This document shows, one piece after another, positions 54,177-63,014 of a stretch of 64,000 nt of DNA. Every line of letters starts with the position of its first letter. Position 1 is the stretch's first letter. Below the pieces are notes generated by a model. The model made no database searches. It had not been told where the DNA came from and was given only the letters and a program-made list of their open reading frames with translations. Made by a program: the position numbers and the translations under genes. Source of the stretch: Faecalibacterium sp. CAG:1138 (lineage in GTDB: Bacteria > Bacillota > Clostridia > Christensenellales > CAG-917); the NCBI GenBank assembly GCA_000434675.1, contig HF988645.1, positions 5,462-69,461 on the forward strand, read 5' to 3'.

Positions 54177-55400
54177 TTATTTTAGGCCGTCCCTGAAAAT
54201 TTCGGTAGGAACGACGTTTACTATTTCGTCGTGAAGCGCGCCCTCTTTATAGACTTTGACGTAGTGTCTGGTGTAGCCCACGCTGTAGCCGTCTTCTTCG
54301 TCTTCGAAAAGCACTTCGGTTTCTCGTCCCAAAAACTTTTCCGAATAGGCGGTTTTAAGCTGTTTTTTAAGTTCCAGCAGTTCTTTTTCCCTGCCTTCCG
54401 CAACGGACGACGGCACGAGCGGCCATTTTGCCGCAACGGTGCCCGCGCGTTTGCTGTAGCGGAAAACGTGAATATCCGCAAATGCAACTTTCTTTATAAA
54501 TTCAACCGTGCTCTTATGCTGCTTTTCGGTTTCGGTCGGAAAAGCCGTGATGACGTCGGTCGTCAGAGCCGCGTCCGGGAAATACTTTCTTATGAGTTCG
54601 GTTTTTTCAAGAAATTCGTCCGAGGTATAACGGCGATTCATTTTTTTCAGAACCTCGTCGTTTCCCGATTGCAGGCTGAGGTGAAACTGTGGGCAGAATT
54701 TTTTGAGCTTCGACAGCGCGGTCAACAGTTCGTCGGTGATTACCCCCGCTTCCAGCGAACCCAGACGAATTCTGACGTCAACGTCCGAAATTTCGTTTAT
54801 GAGTGCGGTAAGCGTTGCCCCGTTATCTTTGCCGTAGGCCGAAAGATTTATGCCCGTAAGCACGAGTTCCTTGGAAATTTTTGCGGTTTTCCTTATTTCC
54901 GCGGCGGCCGCGTCCAAACTTCTCGACCTGCTCCGCCCCCTGACGTAAGGAATCAGGCAATACGTGCAGAAATTGTTGCACCCGTCCTGAATTTTGATGT
55001 AGCTTCTGGTTCTCGGGCTTTCCATGCCGCCCAGTTCCTCGTAGGTTTCAGGAAGCTCCTTCTCCGTCACGCCGCATTCCGGAAGATCGGCCACGGCAAG
55101 CTTGTCGGCGTTTCCCGAAGCGTAAACGACGCCGTCCTTTTCAAACTGGCCGAGGTTGTTCTGACTTGCGCAGCCTATGACGAAAATTTTTGCGTCCGGA
55201 TTGCATTTTTTTACCCTCGCAACCGCCTGACGGCTCTTTTTTTCCGCCTCCATGGTTACGGCGCAGGTGTTTATGACGTAAACGTCGGCAGGTTCCAAAC
55301 GTTCGGAAACCTCATATCCCTGTTCTTTGAACCTCGCGACGAGCGAATCGCTTTCGTATTGATTCACCTTGCATCCGAGATTGAAAACGACGACTTTCAT
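54177..55400 (-). CDS. mtaB: tRNA (N6-threonylcarbamoyladenosine(37)-C2)-methylthiotransferase MtaB
   Basis: Radical-SAM enzyme converting t6A37 to ms2t6A37. 407 residues. UPF0004 cysteines C10, C46 and C77 (NLGCKVNQYESD is MtaB-like), radical-SAM motif C141-x3-C145-x2-C148 (CNNFCTYC), and a C-terminal TRAM-like region (about 345-407). Start overlaps the rsmE stop by four bases (ATGA). Works downstream of TsaB/TsaE, whose genes are at 46.7-48.4 kb. Confidence 0.95.
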   Translation of the reverse strand: MKVVVFNLGCKVNQYESDSLVARFKEQGYEVSERLEPADVYVINTCAVTMEAEKKSRQAVARVKKCNPDAKIFVIGCASQNNLGQFEKDGVVYASGNADKLAVADLPECGVTEKELPETYEELGGMESPRTRSYIKIQDGCNNFCTYCLIPYVRGRSRSRSLDAAAAEIRKTAKISKELVLTGINLSAYGKDNGATLTALINEISDVDVRIRLGSLEAGVITDELLTALSKLKKFCPQFHLSLQSGNDEVLKKMNRRYTSDEFLEKTELIRKYFPDAALTTDVITAFPTETEKQHKSTVEFIKKVAFADIHVFRYSKRAGTVAAKWPLVPSSVAEGREKELLELKKQLKTAYSEKFLGRETEVLFEDEEDGYSVGYTRHYVKVYKEGALHDEIVNVVPTEIFRDGLK

Positions 55401-56122
55401 GCGTTCATTTCTCCAAGTTCGTACATTGTTATCGCAAGAAGCGACACTGCGGCGGTTTCGGCGCGAAGTATGCGCTTGCCCAAACTGACCAGAACGGCTC
55501 CCGCGTCCTTAAGCGCTTCCGCTTCTTTTTTCGTAAATCCGCCTTCGCTTCCGACGACGAGAATTATTTCTTTTTGATCCCTAAGCTTTTCGAGCGCGAC
55601 GGAGAGCGAAAATTCTTCCTCGTCCTCGTAGGCCGCAATGGTCGGAGCCGTCTTCGAAAGCTCCAGAATTTTTGAAAAGTCCGAAACCTTTATTTCGGGT
55701 TTGGCCGCCCTGTGGCACTGCTTTGCAGCCTCCAGAGCGATTTTGTCCAGCCGATCCTTCTGTACGCGTTTTTCCGTTACGTTTTCCGAATCGAAAAACA
55801 CTATTTCTGACGCCCCCAGTTCCACGGCTTTTTGCGCGACGAAGTCGTTTTTGCCGCCCTTAAGCGAAGCCTGACAAAGGGTTACGCGGTGCGTCGGCAT
55901 GCCTTTGTTCGGGGTTTTCGAGGTGATTTTCGCCTTGAAATAATCTTTGCCGACGTCCGTAATTTCCGCCATATAGTCCCATCCGTCGCCGGTTGACAAA
56001 ATGATTTTGTAGCCGACTTTGTAACGAAGAACTTTGACGGCATGCACGAATTCCGCACCCGAAACCGTTACAATATTTTCGTCAAAATCGCTGTTTTTTA
56101 CAAAAAATCTGCGTAATTCCAT
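55397..56122 (-). CDS. rsmE: 16S rRNA (uracil1498-N3)-methyltransferase RsmE
   Basis: SPOUT-class methyltransferase. Start set at ATG 56122 (MELRRFFVKN), sharing one base with the prmA stop; a GTG at 56149 would give an unlikely N-terminus within prmA. 241 residues. N-terminal PUA-like domain, then the trefoil-knot region with VVGSEGGFTKKEAEAL and LGKRILRAETAAVSLLAI. In the conserved dnaJ-prmA-rsmE-mtaB order. Confidence 0.96.
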   Translation of the reverse strand: MELRRFFVKNSDFDENIVTVSGAEFVHAVKVLRYKVGYKIILSTGDGWDYMAEITDVGKDYFKAKITSKTPNKGMPTHRVTLCQASLKGGKNDFVAQKAVELGASEIVFFDSENVTEKRVQKDRLDKIALEAAKQCHRAAKPEIKVSDFSKILELSKTAPTIAAYEDEEEFSLSVALEKLRDQKEIILVVGSEGGFTKKEAEALKDAGAVLVSLGKRILRAETAAVSLLAITMYELGEMNA

Positions 56123-57072
56123 CAGTCTTTGAATAAAAATGCGTTCCACTCGCCCATGTTAACGGCCTTGATTTGCATAAAGCCCGCGGCCTTGAAGGCC
56201 ATGGCGACTTCCGCAACTCTTTCGTTGATTATGCCGGAAACGACGAGATAGCCGTTGTCTTTGACATACTTTTTGATGTCTTTGGAAAGCTTGATCAAAA
56301 CGTCGGCGGTTATGTTGGCAAGCACCACGTCGGCCTCGAAATCGGTTTTCGTCAAAAGGTCGGCGCATTCTACGTCGCATTTTTCCGAAACGCCGTTAAG
56401 CTCGGCGTTCTCTTTTGCGGTCAGAACGGCGTCGGCGTCGATGTCGCACATATACGCGCGCTCTGCTCCGAGAAGCACCGCCGCTATGCCCAAAATGCCG
56501 CTGCCCGTGCCCACGTCGATGACGGTTTTCCCTTGCGGCGCACATTCGGCCAAAAGATCCAAACACATGTGCGTGGTTTCGTGTTCGCCGGTTCCGAATG
56601 CCATGCCGGGATTTATATACAGCAGTTTTTCGCCTTCGGCTTTAGGATAGTTTATCCACTTCGGAACGACGGTTACAGATTTCGTTACGATAGGTTTGTA
56701 ATATTTTTTCCACTCGTTGCGCCAGTCGGCGTCATCCACCGGATTTGCGATGATTTCCGCCGCGCCCACAGGAAACGGCGAACGGGACTTAAGAACCGCA
56801 AGCCCTTCCTCAACTTCTTTCAGTTTGGTTTTCAGCTCGCTCTCCGGCACCATAAATTTGACGTACACTCTGTCGTCGTAGCCGTCGAGAGCCTTTTTGT
56901 CGATATAATCCCAGATGACCGACGAGCGGTAAAGCTCCTCGACGTCGCTTTTGTCTCTGATGCTTACTCCCTCTCCTCCCAAATCGAAAAAGAGGTCCGC
57001 CACCAAGTCCGCAGCTTCGTGCGTGGTGGTGACGGATATCTCATACCATTTTGCGTTTTTAACGTTTTCCAT
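56122..57072 (-). CDS. prmA: Ribosomal protein L11 methyltransferase
   Basis: Trimethylates ribosomal protein L11. 316 residues. N-terminal substrate-recognition domain (1-100), SAM-binding motif IDVGTGSGILGIAA near 172, CDIDADAV (acidic residue binding ribose) and VLANITADVL (motif IV). Start shares one base with the dnaJ stop (TAATG), and the gene follows the heat-shock set as in other Bacillota. Confidence 0.97.
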   Translation of the reverse strand: MENVKNAKWYEISVTTTHEAADLVADLFFDLGGEGVSIRDKSDVEELYRSSVIWDYIDKKALDGYDDRVYVKFMVPESELKTKLKEVEEGLAVLKSRSPFPVGAAEIIANPVDDADWRNEWKKYYKPIVTKSVTVVPKWINYPKAEGEKLLYINPGMAFGTGEHETTHMCLDLLAECAPQGKTVIDVGTGSGILGIAAVLLGAERAYMCDIDADAVLTAKENAELNGVSEKCDVECADLLTKTDFEADVVLANITADVLIKLSKDIKKYVKDNGYLVVSGIINERVAEVAMAFKAAGFMQIKAVNMGEWNAFLFKD

Positions 57073-58220
57073 TATTTCAGGTTATCCTTGTATTCTTTTA
57101 TCTTCTGATATTGCTTCTGATCGAAGGTTTTTGCCAAGGCTTCCAGCGCTTTTTTCTGCTCGCGGGAAAGTTTTTTAGGGGTTTCCACCACAACGGTTAT
57201 GTAGAGGTCGCCGTAAACTTCTTTCCTGAGGTATTTGACGCCCTTGTTCTTTATGCGGAACACGGTGCCCGTCTGAGTGCCTTCCGGAATTTCGTATTTT
57301 ATCGGACCGTTCAAGGTCGGAACGTCGATTTCGCCGCCCAGAACCGCTTCGGTGAAAGTGATAGGCACGTTGACGTAGAGGTTGTAGTCCCTTCTTTCGA
57401 ACAATTTGTGCTTTTTCACTCTAACCACGACGATCAGGCTGCCGTTTTCGCCGCCGTTGGTGCCGGCTTCGCCTTCGTTGTAGTAGCTCATCTGCTGTCC
57501 GTCGGCAATGCCCGCAGGGACGTTGACCTTCACCGTGCGCACCTGCTCCACTTTGCCTTTGCCGCCGCAAGCCGTGCATTTGTCGGTTATAATCTTGCCC
57601 TTACCCCTGCAATCCGGACATACGGTCTGAGTGGAAACCTGCCCGAAAACGGTACGTTGCGTAACGTTCACCACGCCTTTGCCGCCGCACTTCGTGCAGG
57701 TTTTGACGGAGTTTGCGTCCTTTGCGCCAGTGCCGCCGCAGGTCTTGCAATTTTCGGTGCGTTTGATTTTGACTTCTTTTTCGCAGCCGAAAGCCGCTTC
57801 CTCGAAGGTGATGTTCAGTTCGACCACGATGTCCTCGCCGCGAATGGCTCGGTTGGCCCTTGCGCTCCTTCTTCCCGCGCCTCCCGTGAAGCCCGAAAAG
57901 ATGGTGCTGAAAATGTCGTCCATATCGAAGCCTTCGCCCGACGTTGACCAGTGGAAGCCGCCCGTGCCTCCCGCGCCGCCGCCCATCGGACCGTTTTCGT
58001 TTCCGTAGGTGTCGTAAGCCGCGCGTTTGTCGTCGTCGGAGAGCACTTCGTATGCGTGATTGATTTCCTTAAACTTTTCCTCGGCCTTTTTCTTCTCTTC
58101 CTCGGAAGCCGTGCTGTACATATCCGGATGATATTTTTTCGCAAGGTTCCTGTATGCCGTTTTAAGTTGATCTTTCGTCGCCGATTTGTCGACGCCTAAG
58201 GTTTCGTAATAGTTTGCCAT
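57072..58220 (-). CDS. dnaJ: Chaperone DnaJ
   Basis: Hsp40 co-chaperone stimulating DnaK ATPase. 382 residues: J domain (1-70) with HPD in KKYHPDMY, Gly/Phe/Met-rich linker (about 75-110), four CxxCxGxG zinc repeats (CKTCGGTG, CTKCGGKG, CPDCRGKG, CTACGGKG, about 155-225), and C-terminal substrate-binding domains. Type I DnaJ. Confidence 0.98.
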   Translation of the reverse strand: MANYYETLGVDKSATKDQLKTAYRNLAKKYHPDMYSTASEEEKKKAEEKFKEINHAYEVLSDDDKRAAYDTYGNENGPMGGGAGGTGGFHWSTSGEGFDMDDIFSTIFSGFTGGAGRRSARANRAIRGEDIVVELNITFEEAAFGCEKEVKIKRTENCKTCGGTGAKDANSVKTCTKCGGKGVVNVTQRTVFGQVSTQTVCPDCRGKGKIITDKCTACGGKGKVEQVRTVKVNVPAGIADGQQMSYYNEGEAGTNGGENGSLIVVVRVKKHKLFERRDYNLYVNVPITFTEAVLGGEIDVPTLNGPIKYEIPEGTQTGTVFRIKNKGVKYLRKEVYGDLYITVVVETPKKLSREQKKALEALAKTFDQKQYQKIKEYKDNLK

Positions 58221-58244
58221 AATTATCCTTATAATATGGCTAAT

Positions 58245-58267
58245 CTCACCCTCATTCCGGGGGTGAG
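58245..58267 (-). other. Hairpin in the dnaK-dnaJ gap
   Basis: CTCACCC (58245-58251) and GGGTGAG (58261-58267) form a 7-bp stem with a 9-nt loop without a T run. More likely an mRNA-stability or processing element, or a weak attenuator between dnaK and dnaJ, than a terminator. Confidence 0.5.
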
Positions 58268-58300
58268 AGCAGCCTGAATTTTGCTATTTGCTATTTGTTT

Positions 58301-60112
58301 TTATTTGATGTCGTCAGGATCTCCTGCAACCGGACCGTCCGTGCCTTCGGTTCCCTGAGGGTTTTCGGCGGCGTTTGCCTGATAAAGCTTGGTCATGACA
58401 GGGTCGGAAACCTTGCTCAGTTCTTCCATAACCTTCTTGATTGCGTCCATATCGTCGGCTTTTTCGAGGTCGGCTTTTGCGGTTTCGCAAGCCTTGGTTA
58501 CGGTTTCTTTGTCTTCGTCGGACAATTTGTCGCCTGCGTCTTTGACGGCTTTTTCGATGGCGAAGATAAGTTGTTCTCCGCTGTTTTTGGCTTCGACCTT
58601 CTCTTTTCTTGCTTTGTCTTCGGCTTCGTATTTTTCGGCTTCGGCAACCTTCTTGTTGATTTCTTCTTCGGTGAGGTTGGAGGAAGCGGAAATGGTGATG
58701 GACTGGCTCTTGTTGGTGCCCTTATCCATTGCCTTTACGCTTACGATGCCGTTGGCGTCGATGTCGAAGGTAACTTCGATCTGAGGTACGCCCCTCGGTG
58801 CCGGAGCAATGCCCACAAGTTCGAAACGTCCCAAAGTCTTGTTGTCTTTTGCAAATTCTCTTTCGCCCTGCAGAACGTGAACGTCAACGGAAGTCTGATT
58901 GTCCGCGGCCGTCGAGAAGATCTGCGATTTGGACGTAGGAATGGTGGTGTTTCTGTCGATAAGTCTGGTGAAGATGCCGCCCAGCGTTTCGATACCCAAA
59001 GAAAGCGGAGTTACGTCCAGAAGCAGAACGTCTTTCACGTCGCCTGCCAGAACGCCGCCCTGAATTGCCGCGCCGATTGCGACGCATTCGTCAGGGTTGA
59101 TGCCCTTAAACGGTTCTTTGCCGGTGAAGTTTTTGACTGCTTCGACGACTGCCGGAATACGGGTGCTGCCGCCGACAAGAATAACCTTTGCGATGTCTCC
59201 GACGGAAAGGCCTGCGTCCTTCAAAGCTTGTTTGGTAGGACCCATGGTCATTTCGACGAGGTCGGATGTCAGGCTGTCGAATTTTGCTTTCGTGAGGTCG
59301 ACGTCCAGGTGTTTAGGGCCGTCGGCGCCGATGGTGATAAACGGCAGGCTGATTTTGGTTTTGGTTACGCCGGAAAGGTCGATTTTGGCTTTTTCGGAAG
59401 CTTCTTTGATACGCTGCATAGCCATCTTGTCTCCCGAGAGGTCGATGCCTTCGGTCTTCTTGAATTCGGCCACAACGTAGTCCATGATACGTTTGTCGAA
59501 GTCGTCGCCGCCAAGGTGGTTGTTGCCGCTGGTTGCCAGAACTTCGAACACGCCGTCGCCAAGTTCCAGCACGCTTACGTCGAACGTGCCGCCGCCAAGG
59601 TCGAAAATGAGAACTTTCTGGTTTTTGTTTTCGTCTTTATCCAAGCCGTACGCAAGAGCCGCCGCGGTAGGTTCGTTGATGATACGCATAACTTCCAGAC
59701 CTGCGATTTTGCCTGCGTCCTTGGTTGCCTGACGCTGACTGTCGGTGAAGTATGCAGGAACGGTGATAACTGCCTGCGTAACTTTTTGACCGAGATATTT
59801 TTCGGCGTCGTTTTTAAGTTTAGTGAGGATCATTGCGGAAATTTCCTGCGGGGTGTAGTTTTTGCCGTCCACGGAAACCGTGTAATCCGAACCCATTTTT
59901 CTCTTTATGCTGGAAATGGTTCTGTCAGGGTTAGCAACTGCCTGACGTTTTGCGATTTCGCCCACAAGCCTTTCGCCGTCTTTGGAAAAGCCCACGACGG
60001 ACGGGGTTGTACGCATACCTTCGGCGTTAGGGATAACGGTTGCTTCGCCGCCTTCCATAACTGCCACACAGCTGTTGGTTGTTCCTAAGTCTATACCGAT
60101 AATTTTACTCAT
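58301..60112 (-). CDS. dnaK: Chaperone DnaK (Hsp70)
   Basis: 603 residues. ATPase domain with [17 protein letters not shown] (phosphate 1), [13 protein letters not shown] (phosphate 2) and [10 protein letters not shown] (adenosine); substrate-binding domain with [14 protein letters not shown] and helical lid, ending in an acidic Gly/Asp tail GDPDDIK. Preceded by GrpE and followed by DnaJ, the class I heat-shock operon. Confidence 0.99.
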   Translation of the reverse strand: MSKIIGIDLGTTNSCVAVMEGGEATVIPNAEGMRTTPSVVGFSKDGERLVGEIAKRQAVANPDRTISSIKRKMGSDYTVSVDGKNYTPQEISAMILTKLKNDAEKYLGQKVTQAVITVPAYFTDSQRQATKDAGKIAGLEVMRIINEPTAAALAYGLDKDENKNQKVLIFDLGGGTFDVSVLELGDGVFEVLATSGNNHLGGDDFDKRIMDYVVAEFKKTEGIDLSGDKMAMQRIKEASEKAKIDLSGVTKTKISLPFITIGADGPKHLDVDLTKAKFDSLTSDLVEMTMGPTKQALKDAGLSVGDIAKVILVGGSTRIPAVVEAVKNFTGKEPFKGINPDECVAIGAAIQGGVLAGDVKDVLLLDVTPLSLGIETLGGIFTRLIDRNTTIPTSKSQIFSTAADNQTSVDVHVLQGEREFAKDNKTLGRFELVGIAPAPRGVPQIEVTFDIDANGIVSVKAMDKGTNKSQSITISASSNLTEEEINKKVAEAEKYEAEDKARKEKVEAKNSGEQLIFAIEKAVKDAGDKLSDEDKETVTKACETAKADLEKADDMDAIKKVMEELSKVSDPVMTKLYQANAAENPQGTEGTDGPVAGDPDDIK

Positions 60113-60147
60113 AGTTAAATCTCCTTTATTTCCGAATTATTTCTGTT

Positions 60148-60711
60148 TTATTTTCCCACCGCGACCACGCTGTGGCGGAGAACTTTGTCCCCGAGCATGT
60201 AACCTTTCTGAATTTCGTACACCACTTTTCCGGTCATGTCCTCTTTTTCGACCTGCATGATGCAGTTGTGGAAATTCGGATCGAAGTCCTTGCCTGCGGC
60301 GTCGATTTCGGTTACGTTGTATTTTGCAAGAACCAGCTTAAACTGTTCTTTTATTATGCTTAAACCCGTCAAAGTGTTTTCGTCGGTGATTGCCTGCTCG
60401 GCTCTGTCGAAGCTGTCGAGAACCGGCAAAATGCTCTCCAGAACGTCGACGATGGTTCTTTCGCGAACCTCTTTAGAAAGGTTTTGATTGTTCTTTCTGT
60501 AGTTTTCGAATTCCGCCCTCTGACGAAGCGCCATGTCCTTATATTCGGCGGCCTGCTTCAAAGCTTCCTCCAAAGGAGACGGTTCGCTTGTCGTTTCGGA
60601 AGCGGCGGTTTCCTCCGGATTTTCCAAAGCTTCCTGCGCTTCTTCGACCGCGGCGTCTTCCCTCAGCGGCGGTTTAGGATTGATTTTTTCGTATTTGATT
60701 TTTTTTGCCAT
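60148..60711 (-). CDS. grpE: Nucleotide exchange factor GrpE
   Basis: 187-residue DnaK exchange factor. Acidic N-terminus (1-50, Glu/Ala-rich), long coiled-coil helix (about 55-90, FENYRKNNQNLSKEVRERTI), and C-terminal beta domain (HNCIMQVEKEDMTGKVVYEIQKGYMLGDKVLRHSVVAV region, 150-187). Thirty-five bases before dnaK. Confidence 0.97.
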   Translation of the reverse strand: MAKKIKYEKINPKPPLREDAAVEEAQEALENPEETAASETTSEPSPLEEALKQAAEYKDMALRQRAEFENYRKNNQNLSKEVRERTIVDVLESILPVLDSFDRAEQAITDENTLTGLSIIKEQFKLVLAKYNVTEIDAAGKDFDPNFHNCIMQVEKEDMTGKVVYEIQKGYMLGDKVLRHSVVAVGK

Positions 60712-60712
60712 G

Positions 60713-61741
60713 TTACTCCTCTTTTTTGCCGTCGATAACTTTGTCGAAGGCTTTGCTCAGATAGTTGAGCACCGATATAACTTTGTTGTAGTTCATTCTT
60801 TCAGGCCCGATGACGCCCGCCTGACCGATCTCCTTGCCGTTGACGACGTATTTTGCCGTAACGATAGCGCATTTGTCAAGTCCGCCGCTTTCCTCTTTGC
60901 CGATTTTCACGGAGAACTCGATGCCTTCGCCCGAATCCAGAAGCGACGCTACCTGTTCGTGCTCGCCGATGACCGACAAAAACTTTCTGGCGTCGTCGAT
61001 GTTGTTGTATTCAGGATAGTCCAGCATCTTCAGCGCGCCTTCCATATAGACCTTGTCGGTGCCTTCCTCGTTGTAACCTGCGATGATTTCGACGATTTCC
61101 TCGAACAGCGACCTGAATCTTTCCATTTCGGCGTCAACGATGTCGTACGGCTCCAGAATCTCTTCAACAGTTTTTCCGCCGAACATTTTGTTCACCAGTC
61201 TGTTTGCGCTTTCGATCACGTCCGTGCGAATGTTTTTCGGAATGTCGATGGTTTTGTCTTTAAGCACTCCGTTGTCGGTGATGACGATAACCAGCGCGGT
61301 GTCGTCGCCGATAGGCACGAGCTTGATTTCCTTAACCAGAACTTCTTTGAAGTTCTTCACCACGATAACCGAGGTGTAATTCGTTACGTCCGCCAGAACC
61401 TTCGCCGTCTGCTTGATAATGTCCTCAACCTTGTCGACCTTTTTGTCGAAGCTGGAGCGGATATATTTTATCTCGGCCGGCGTAAGAACGCAATCGGGAA
61501 TGATGTTTTCCACGTAAAGCTTGTACGCCTGAGGAAGAGGCACTCTCCCCGAAGACGTGTGCGGCTGCTCGAGATAACCCATTTTTTCCAATGCGGCCAG
61601 ATCGTTTCTGATGGTTGCGCTGGAAACTTCGGGCATATATTTTGCTTTTATGTCGCCGGAGCTGACAGGCTCTGCCGTGGAAACGAATTCGTCTACCAAA
61701 GCTCTGAGGATTTTCTGTTTTCTTTTCGACAGCTCTTCCAT
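60713..61741 (-). CDS. hrcA: Heat-shock repressor HrcA
   Basis: 342-residue CIRCE-binding repressor whose folding depends on GroEL. N-terminal winged helix (about 1-75, with SSGDIKAKYMPEVSSATIRNDLA), followed by the GAF-like HrcA domain. ATG 61741 has GGAGG 8 bases upstream. First gene of hrcA-grpE-dnaK-dnaJ; two CIRCE-like sites surround its promoter, so it should repress itself. Confidence 0.97.
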   Translation of the reverse strand: MEELSKRKQKILRALVDEFVSTAEPVSSGDIKAKYMPEVSSATIRNDLAALEKMGYLEQPHTSSGRVPLPQAYKLYVENIIPDCVLTPAEIKYIRSSFDKKVDKVEDIIKQTAKVLADVTNYTSVIVVKNFKEVLVKEIKLVPIGDDTALVIVITDNGVLKDKTIDIPKNIRTDVIESANRLVNKMFGGKTVEEILEPYDIVDAEMERFRSLFEEIVEIIAGYNEEGTDKVYMEGALKMLDYPEYNNIDDARKFLSVIGEHEQVASLLDSGEGIEFSVKIGKEESGGLDKCAIVTAKYVVNGKEIGQAGVIGPERMNYNKVISVLNYLSKAFDKVIDGKKEE

Positions 61742-61759
61742 AACCTGCCTCCATACGTT

Positions 61760-61786
61760 TTAGCACTCAACATCTTTGATTGCTAA
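61760..61786. promoter_or_regulatory. CIRCE operator, downstream copy
   Basis: TTAGCACTC (61760-61768), 9-base spacer, GATTGCTAA (61778-61786): the HrcA operator TTAGCACTC-N9-GAGTGCTAA with one arm mismatch. It lies just downstream of the hrcA promoter. Confidence 0.88.
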
Positions 61787-61789
61787 TTC

Positions 61790-61818
61790 AGTATAATACC
61801 GATTTTAGCAGTTGTCAA
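61790..61818 (-). promoter_or_regulatory. sigmaA promoter of hrcA-grpE-dnaK-dnaJ
   Basis: TTGACA (61813-61818), 17-base spacer, TATACT (61790-61795) on the minus strand, flanked by the CIRCE elements. Confidence 0.9.
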
Positions 61819-61832
61819 GTGGTGAGTGCTAA
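61805..61832. promoter_or_regulatory. CIRCE-like operator, upstream copy
   Basis: TTAGCAGTT (61805-61813), 10-base spacer, GAGTGCTAA (61824-61832). One perfect arm, one with two mismatches, spacer one base too long; overlaps the -35 box. Probably a second, weaker HrcA site. Confidence 0.55.
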
Positions 61833-61865
61833 ATTTTTTCATATTTTTTCCAATTTTTTTTTACA

Positions 61866-61894
61866 AAAGAAAAACTTGCCACTTTTGGCAAGTT
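61866..61894 (-). terminator. Intrinsic terminator after hemW
   Basis: AACTTGCCA (61873-61881) and TGGCAAGTT (61886-61894) with a 4-nt loop; minus-strand transcript ends TTTTTCTTTTG. The stem overlaps the hemW stop codon and separates lepA-hemW from the hrcA promoter. Confidence 0.87.
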
Positions 61895-63014
61895 AATCAG
61901 GCATAAATTCAAGCAAAATTTGGTTGGAAACGTAAAAGCCTTCCTTTTTCAGCCGAAATCTTCCGCCCGAAAACTCCGTAAACGCCTCCGTCTTTTTTAT
62001 AGGTATATTATATTTCTCTAAAAAGTTGCAGTTATATTTATCTTCGAACGCCCGAGCGTCAAGCCCGTCCGTGGTTCTTAGGGCAAGCATAATAGCCTCG
62101 AACTCGGCGTCGGACGGCGACAAAGCGGTTTTCCCCTCGGTCGGCAGCTTGTTTTCGCCGAGAGTCCGGAAATATGTTTTAAGATCCGACGTGTTGAAAT
62201 ATCTTACGCCGTCCTCGAATCCGTGCGCCGAAAGCCCCACCCCGACGTATTCATTTTGTTGCCAGTAGCCGAGGTTATGCTTGCATTCGAAACCGCTTTT
62301 TGCAAAATTCGAAATTTCGTAGCGATGATAACCAAATTTTTCAAGTGTGTCAGAAATGCAATCGTATATGTCGGAAATTCGGTCGTCATCGGGCAAAACC
62401 AGTCCGTTTTTCACCATTTCGAAAAGTTTTGTGCCCTCCTCGAGTTGCAATCCGTAGGCGCTGACGTGCGTAACTCCAAGCTCCGACAAACGCTTAACCG
62501 AGCTTTCGGCCTGCTTTTCGTCGGTGTTCGGAAAGCCCAAAATGAGGTCTGCCGACACGTTTTCGAAAACGCTTTTGGCAAGCTTTACGGCGGAAATTGC
62601 CTGCCCGGAATCATGCAACCTGCCCATAAGTTTCAGATTATCGTCCGAAAAGCTTTGAACGCCCAAACTTATTCTGTTTACTCCCACGTCCTTTGCCGCA
62701 AGCAAAAAATCTTTCGTCAAGCTTTCGGGGTTTGCTTCGACGGTGAACTCTTCGGGTGAAAAATCAAATTTTTTTCGGCAAGCGGAAACTACGTCCGAAA
62801 GCTCTTTCGGCGACAGCAGACTCGGCGTTCCCCCGCCTATAAAACAAGTTGAAATTCGCCCGTCGTACCCAACGAGCGATATTTCCTTTTCAAGCGCTTT
62901 CACATAGGCGGCTTTTTGCTCGTTCGACGTAGGAAACGAACAAAAGTCGCAATAATTGCATTTGCGCTTGCAAAACGGAACGTGAATATAAAGTTGCTTT
63001 GCTTTTTCAGTCAT
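61893..63014 (-). CDS. hemW: Haem chaperone HemW-like radical SAM protein
   Basis: 373 residues. Radical-SAM motif C15-x3-C19-x2-C22 plus C25 ([11 protein letters not shown]) close to the N-terminus, the HemW pattern, then [10 protein letters not shown] and [10 protein letters not shown]-terminal HemN-like domain. HemW is thought to carry haem rather than oxidise coproporphyrinogen; HemZ elsewhere in the window is the other HemN-like protein. Overlaps the lepA stop by 8 bases, giving the common lepA-hemW order before hrcA. Confidence 0.93.
   Translation of the reverse strand: MTEKAKQLYIHVPFCKRKCNYCDFCSFPTSNEQKAAYVKALEKEISLVGYDGRISTCFIGGGTPSLLSPKELSDVVSACRKKFDFSPEEFTVEANPESLTKDFLLAAKDVGVNRISLGVQSFSDDNLKLMGRLHDSGQAISAVKLAKSVFENVSADLILGFPNTDEKQAESSVKRLSELGVTHVSAYGLQLEEGTKLFEMVKNGLVLPDDDRISDIYDCISDTLEKFGYHRYEISNFAKSGFECKHNLGYWQQNEYVGVGLSAHGFEDGVRYFNTSDLKTYFRTLGENKLPTEGKTALSPSDAEFEAIMLALRTTDGLDARAFEDKYNCNFLEKYNIPIKKTEAFTEFSGGRFRLKKEGFYVSNQILLEFMPD

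Noticed and set aside
56123..56149. Upstream GTG start for rsmE giving a nine-residue extension
   Set aside because: The extension overlaps prmA out of frame and the family N-terminus (MELRRFFV) begins at ATG 56122, which is coupled to the prmA stop.
58245..58267. Terminator between dnaK and dnaJ
   Set aside because: The stem is not followed by a T run on the minus strand, and dnaJ lacks a clear promoter of its own.
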